Below are positions 4,649-8,081 of a stretch of DNA of 8,081 nt, one piece after another. Origin of the DNA: Caulobacteraceae bacterium (GTDB lineage Bacteria; Pseudomonadota; Alphaproteobacteria; Caulobacterales; Caulobacteraceae). Where the stretch lies: NCBI GenBank assembly GCA_947456005.1, contig CANGRP010000118.1:1-8081 (forward strand). Direction: 5' to 3'. A program made the position numbers and the translations under genes. The notes beneath the pieces were generated by a model. That model had not been told where the DNA came from. It did no database searches and worked only from the letters and a program-made list of their open reading frames with translations. Numbering within the stretch: the first letter of the stretch is position 1; the number at the start of each line of letters is the position of its first letter.

Positions 4649-6592
4649 ATGCCCAGCTATTTCAGCAGCACGGAATTCTCGATCCCGCTGCGACAGGGCT
4701 TTACGGGCGCCTACGTACATGAAGTCGGCGTGGGGGACTTCAACGGGGACGCCAAGGCCGACGTCATCCTGGCCTACTTCCTCTACCCGCTGGAGGATCG
4801 GGGCGTGCCCATCCGGTTCCTGTCCGGGAACGGGCTCGGCGACTTCACGGACAGCACCGCCACCCTCGGCGGATCGATCCCCACATCGGTCCACGCCCGG
4901 GAGATTGTCATCGGCGACTTCAACCGGGATGGACGCGCGGATGTCTTCATCGCCGACCATGGCTATGACACCAATCCCTTTCCCGGGGCCCAGAACAGCC
5001 TGCTGTTCTCTACCGGGGCGACCGGACTGACCAACAAGACCGCCCAGCTTCCTCAGGTCAGCGACTATTCCCACTCCGCAAAGGCGGCGGACATTGATGG
5101 CGACGGCGACCTCGACATCTTTGTGGGAAATGGCGGCGGCGGCCAGGCCTGGGTCCGTCCATTCTTCCTCAAGAACGATGGGTCCGGGGGTTTCAGCCGG
5201 ACCACGGAGGGACTTCCGGCTTCTGTCGCACAGGGGTTCCTCAATCATTGGTCCGAGGCCTTCCTCGACGTTGACCGGGATGGGGACCTCGACCTCTTCC
5301 TCGGCTCAAGCACCAACGCCGGTTCGGCCCTGCTCCTCAACAATGGCGGCGGGATCTTCACCGTCTCGGACCGGACCTTGCCCAGAGGGCAGTCCACGGC
5401 GGACGCGGTCGACATCAGCGTCATGGACATCAACCGAGACGGCTGGTCGGACCTGATCATCAGCTACAGCGTTCCGGCGGGGTCAGACATCCTGCGCCAG
5501 TTGCAGGTCCTGATGAATGACAGGTCCGGAGGGTTCGTGGACGCCACCACCGAAACCCTCCCCTCGGCCCTGCTCAGCGGCCCCTGGATCACGAGGATTC
5601 AACCCGCTGACGTGAATGGAGACGGGCTCCAGGACCTGGTTCTCTTCAATGGCTCCGCCACGCCGGTGTACCTGAATGATGGCGCGGGCCGCTTCATCGC
5701 GATGCCGGGCCTCGTGCCCAGCAACATCTATGACAAGGTAACCCCCGGAGACTTCAACGGAGACGGCCGCACGGACTTCTTTGTCTGGCGCGGAGTCTGG
5801 AACGGCGCCGAGAATCTCAGGATCGATCTCGGCCTCGCGCCCCAGGCCTCGCAGACCGGTGGCGCTGGCGTCGACGGCATGATGGGCGGCATGGGCGCCG
5901 AGACCTTCCTCGCCGGGGCTGGCGATGATGTGGTTGTGTCCGGCGGAGGCGCCGACTGCGTCAATGGCGAGGCGGGCAATGACCTGATCGCCACCGGCGA
6001 TGGGTCGGATACGGCCTGGGGGGGCGATGGCGCCGATACGATCCAGGAGGCTTCGGGCTCCAACCTCCTGCGCGGGGAGGCGGGCGATGACTCCCTCTCT
6101 GGCGGGTCGGGCTTCGACGACATGCACGGTAACATGGGCAATGACACCCTGCGTGGGAACGACGGCGAGGACTGGGTGGTCGGTGGCAAGGACAACGACC
6201 TCCTGTTCGGCGATGCGGCCTTCGACATTGTCTACGGCAACATGGGCAATGACACGGTCGACGGCGGAGCCGGCAACGACTGGGTTCGAGGCGGCCAGGG
6301 CGATGACACGGTCATGGGCGGGACCGGCGATGACTGGATCTGGGGCGACCGGGGGAACGACACGATCAGCGGCGGGGCGGGCGCGGACCTCTTCCACGCC
6401 ACCTCCGGCGCGGGCATCGACCGGATCACCGACTTCTCCTACGCCGAAGGCGACCGGCTGAAGCTGGAGGGCGGTCCCTCGCGCACCGTCGCCCAGGTCG
6501 GCGCCGACGTCGTGGTCGACATGGGCAATGGCGACCAGGTCATCCTGGTGGGCGTGAGCCTCTCCAGTTTGGGGGAGGGGTGGATCCTCTAG
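4649..6592 (+). CDS. Secreted FG-GAP/VCBS beta-propeller protein with RTX repeats
   Basis: A 647-residue protein in three parts. Residues 1-400 carry seven calcium-loop motifs of the form DxNxDGxxD, starting at 30, 90, 148, 207, 260, 321 and 368. Between them are several NDGxGxF-type VCBS motifs (for example 176-183, 343-349). Seven loops 47-61 residues apart suggest a seven-bladed integrin-like propeller. Residues 404-583 are twenty consecutive RTX nonapeptides, which fold as a calcium-bound beta-roll. The tail 589-647 (GIDRITDFSYAEGDRL, then VVDMGNGDQVILVGVSLSSL) resembles the C-terminal region of type I-secreted RTX proteins. There is no N-terminal signal peptide, as expected for that route. 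No protease, lipase or other catalytic motif is seen, so adhesion, surface-layer or ligand-binding roles are likelier than an enzyme. The ATG at 4649 is chosen because GGAG lies six bases upstream; a TTG further up sits inside a likely promoter. No ABC transporter, HlyD or TolC gene is in the window. The stop overlaps the convergent aminotransferase. Confidence 0.92.
   Translation: MPSYFSSTEFSIPLRQGFTGAYVHEVGVGDFNGDAKADVILAYFLYPLEDRGVPIRFLSGNGLGDFTDSTATLGGSIPTSVHAREIVIGDFNRDGRADVFIADHGYDTNPFPGAQNSLLFSTGATGLTNKTAQLPQVSDYSHSAKAADIDGDGDLDIFVGNGGGGQAWVRPFFLKNDGSGGFSRTTEGLPASVAQGFLNHWSEAFLDVDRDGDLDLFLGSSTNAGSALLLNNGGGIFTVSDRTLPRGQSTADAVDISVMDINRDGWSDLIISYSVPAGSDILRQLQVLMNDRSGGFVDATTETLPSALLSGPWITRIQPADVNGDGLQDLVLFNGSATPVYLNDGAGRFIAMPGLVPSNIYDKVTPGDFNGDGRTDFFVWRGVWNGAENLRIDLGLAPQASQTGGAGVDGMMGGMGAETFLAGAGDDVVVSGGGADCVNGEAGNDLIATGDGSDTAWGGDGADTIQEASGSNLLRGEAGDDSLSGGSGFDDMHGNMGNDTLRGNDGEDWVVGGKDNDLLFGDAAFDIVYGNMGNDTVDGGAGNDWVRGGQGDDTVMGGTGDDWIWGDRGNDTISGGAGADLFHATSGAGIDRITDFSYAEGDRLKLEGGPSRTVAQVGADVVVDMGNGDQVILVGVSLSSLGEGWIL
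5858..6397 (+). repeat. Twenty in-register RTX nonapeptide repeats (27-base coding units)
   Basis: Residues 404-583 of the propeller-RTX protein divide exactly into twenty nine-residue units, with no insertion or deletion, on the pattern GGxGxDxxx. The best-conserved units are in the second half (GGAGNDWVR, GGQGDDTVM, GGTGDDWIW). Degenerate units such as EASGSNLLR and GDAAFDIVY break the consensus. Two stretches 108 bases apart, 6126-6147 and 6234-6255, match at 21 of 22 bases, which suggests a four-unit block was copied. This is protein-coding repetition and not a CRISPR or satellite array. Confidence 0.9.
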
Positions 6593-7746
6593 CCCCCGAA
6601 GAACCCTCGCACCGCCGCGATGACCTGGTCCTGCACGTCGGGCGCCAGGTAGGGGTGCATGGGCAGGCTCAGGACCCGGCCGGCGAGGGCGTCGGTGACC
6701 GGCAGGCCGCCCGGGGCGGGATAGCCTGAATAGACCCCCTGCCGGTGGAGCGGGAGGGGGTAGTAGACGGCGGTCGGGATCTCGGCGGCCTTGAGGTGGG
6801 CGGCCAAGCCGTCGCGATCGTCGCACTTCACCGTGTACTGGGCCCAGACGCTGCGGCCGCCGGGGATGACCACGGGGGTCTCCACCGCCCCGGCAAGGCC
6901 CGCCGTGTAGCGGTCGGCCACCCGGTTCCGGGCCTCGATCTCGTCGGCGAAGATGGTCAGTTTCTGCAGCAGGACGGCGGCCTGGAGGGTGTCCATCCGG
7001 CTGTTCATGCCGACCCGCATGTTCAGGTACTTGGGATCGTGCTCGAAGGTCCGGCCCTCGATGTCGGACTTCACCGCCTGGCCATGCACCCGCAGGCTGA
7101 CCAGCAGGTCGTGAAGGCGCGCATCCTTGCTCAGCACCGCCCCGCCGTCGCCGTAGGCGCCCAGGGGCTTGGCGGGGAAGAAGGAGGTGGTGGCGACGTC
7201 CGCCCAGTGGATGGGGTGATGGCCATCGAGGGTGCAGCCGAAGCCCTGGGCCGAGTCGGCGATCAGCTTCAGGCCGTGCCGGCGGGCGATGTCCGCCAGG
7301 GCCGGATAGTCCGCCGGCTGGCCGAACAGGCAGACGGCCATGATGGCGCGGGGGGTCAGGACGCCCTCGGCCTTCACGGCCTGGATGGCCGCCTCCAGGC
7401 GCTCCGGGTCCAGGGTGAAGGTGTCGGGGCGGACGTCCACGAAGACCGGCGAGGCGCCGACCAGGGGCATGACCTCCGCCGTCGCGGCGAAGGTGAAGGA
7501 GGGGCAGAAGACCGCGTCGCCGGGGCCGATCCCCCAGGCCATCAGGGGCAGTTGCAGGGCCTCGGTGCCGGAGCCGCAGGACAGGACGTAGGGCGCCTCG
7601 CCAAACTCGCCCAGGGCCTTTTCCAGCTCGGCGATCTCAGGGCCCATGATCCAGGCGCCCGAGCGGACCACCTTGAGGATGGCGTCCTCGAGGGGCTGGC
7701 CAAGGCGCTGGCGCTGGGCCTGGAGGTCGATGAAGGGAATCGGCAT
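6589..7746 (-). CDS. DegT/DnrJ/EryC1/StrS family PLP aminotransferase (WbpE-like)
   Basis: A 385-residue sugar aminotransferase of fold type I. It opens MPIPFIDLQAQRQRL, a family hallmark. Next come SGTEAL (59-64) for the phosphate of PLP and PSFTFAATAEV (82-92). IADSAQGFG (162-170) supplies the pyridine-ring aspartate D164, and TTSFFPAKPLGAYGDGGAV (186-204) supplies the Schiff-base lysine K193. The SFFPAKPLG form and overall pattern resemble WbpE, which transaminates a UDP-3-keto sugar with glutamate, but nearby family members act on other keto-sugars. The likely role is making an amino sugar for O-antigen, capsule or glycan. No other sugar-nucleotide gene is in view. No strong SD is visible; the ATG at 7744-7746 is chosen because the family N-terminus begins there. 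It is convergent with, and four bases overlapping, the propeller-RTX gene. Confidence 0.93.
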   Translation of the reverse strand: MPIPFIDLQAQRQRLGQPLEDAILKVVRSGAWIMGPEIAELEKALGEFGEAPYVLSCGSGTEALQLPLMAWGIGPGDAVFCPSFTFAATAEVMPLVGASPVFVDVRPDTFTLDPERLEAAIQAVKAEGVLTPRAIMAVCLFGQPADYPALADIARRHGLKLIADSAQGFGCTLDGHHPIHWADVATTSFFPAKPLGAYGDGGAVLSKDARLHDLLVSLRVHGQAVKSDIEGRTFEHDPKYLNMRVGMNSRMDTLQAAVLLQKLTIFADEIEARNRVADRYTAGLAGAVETPVVIPGGRSVWAQYTVKCDDRDGLAAHLKAAEIPTAVYYPLPLHRQGVYSGYPAPGGLPVTDALAGRVLSLPMHPYLAPDVQDQVIAAVRGFFGG

Positions 7747-7768
7747 GACGCACCCCGAACGGGAAAGA

Positions 7769-7795
7769 GGCGGGCGCTTCTTAAGGGCGCCCGCC
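7769..7795 (-). terminator. GC-rich hairpin, probable terminator after the acyl-CoA ligase
   Basis: GGCGGGCGC at 7769-7777 and GCGCCCGCC at 7787-7795 form a perfect nine-base-pair stem with a nine-base loop. Read on the minus strand, the stem is followed by TCTTTCCC, a poor but T-containing tail. It stands about 70 bases past the ligase stop and 23 bases before the aminotransferase start, so it could end the ligase transcript. With so weak a T-tract, it might instead act as an attenuating or protective 5' hairpin on the aminotransferase mRNA. Confidence 0.5.
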
Positions 7796-7866
7796 CGTAA
7801 CCGCCAGACACGCTTGTTTTCGCATCGTTTCGCCGATCGGACCGAGACCCCCGGGAGCGCCTGGCC

Positions 7867-8081
7867 TCAGATCTGCTTGGCGCGACCTTCCCAGTAGGGC
7901 GCCCGGACCTTGTTGCGCTGGATCTTGCCCGCCGCCGACCGGGGCAGGTCGGTGACGAAGTCGAGGGTGCGAGGCACCTTGAACGAAGGCAGGCTCCTGC
8001 GGCCGAAGTCGAGGATCTCCTGGGCCAGGGCGTCCGAGGGCGCATAGCCGGGCTTGAGCAGGATCACGGCCTTGACCTGCT
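7867..8081 (-). CDS. C-terminal end of an acyl-CoA/AMP-dependent ligase (partial)
   Basis: Seventy residues of the small C-terminal domain (AMP-binding_C) of an ANL-superfamily enzyme are visible; the rest lies beyond the right edge. The key motif is LPRSAAGKIQRNKVRAPYW (45-63 of the visible part). Its lysine K52 is the invariant A10 lysine that takes part in adenylate formation. The stretch LPSFKVPRTLDFVTDLPRS just before it is also typical of acyl- and aryl-CoA synthetases. The enzyme would activate a carboxylic acid with ATP and couple it to CoA, but the substrate pocket lies in the missing part. The nearest internal GTG is not taken as a start because the frame continues to the edge with matching domain sequence. 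The gene ends about 120 bases before the aminotransferase, with a hairpin between. Confidence 0.88.
   Translation of the reverse strand, partial: QVKAVILLKPGYAPSDALAQEILDFGRRSLPSFKVPRTLDFVTDLPRSAAGKIQRNKVRAPYWEGRAKQI

Noticed and set aside
5858..6397. Regularly spaced repeats considered as a CRISPR or satellite array
   Set aside because: The 27-base period is in frame, degenerate at the DNA level and encodes RTX nonapeptides; there are no constant repeats with unique spacers.
5483..6826. Long minus-strand open frame opposite the RTX array
   Set aside because: It is antisense to a clear gene and its repetitive sequence simply mirrors the nonad repeats; no RBS or domain is seen.

Overview
The window is very GC-rich DNA, tightly packed with genes on both strands. 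Gene content and style point to an alphaproteobacterium, most likely of the Caulobacterales (Caulobacter/Phenylobacterium-like). The reasons are the strong GC third-position bias, a GCTAGAAA promoter element upstream of yebC that resembles the Caulobacter housekeeping -10, a CTCCCCC/GGGGGAG intergenic palindromic repeat of the kind I recall from that order, and an RTX protein whose C-terminal half resembles RTX blocks I recall from the same group. The taxonomic call is an inference; no rRNA or other marker is present.

Layout. At the left edge (minus strand) are the first 28 codons of a small membrane-type protein, then yebC (106-852), a conserved YebC/PmpR/TACO1-family protein. Between yebC and the next gene lies a structured intergenic repeat (about 955-1065). 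Next comes a three-gene minus-strand operon, in transcription order: a zinc-independent quinone-oxidoreductase-like MDR protein (3705-2740), an alpha/beta hydrolase (2726-1890) and a classical NAD-type SDR dehydrogenase (1869-1087). The gaps between them are 13 and 20 bases. Divergent from this operon is a two-domain VOC (glyoxalase-fold) protein (3803-4495).

The most distinctive gene is at 4649-6592 on the plus strand. It encodes a 647-residue predicted secreted protein with seven FG-GAP/VCBS calcium loops (a probable seven-bladed beta-propeller), followed by exactly twenty uninterrupted RTX nonapeptides and a C-terminal tail typical of type I secretion substrates. Its stop codon overlaps the stop of the convergent next gene within one CTAG tetranucleotide. 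That gene (7746-6589, minus) is a DegT/DnrJ/EryC1/StrS PLP aminotransferase of WbpE-like type, probably making an amino sugar for surface polysaccharide. A GC-rich hairpin separates it from the C-terminal end of an acyl-CoA/AMP-dependent ligase that runs off the right edge.

How the genes fit together. The MDR-hydrolase-SDR operon reads as a small catabolic cassette for a carbonyl/ester substrate, perhaps with the divergent VOC protein, but the substrate is not visible. The propeller-RTX protein and the sugar aminotransferase could both serve the cell surface, but their convergent arrangement means they are not co-transcribed. No CRISPR array, IS element, tRNA or rRNA is seen. No clearly new multi-gene system is evident; the propeller-RTX protein is the best candidate for closer study.
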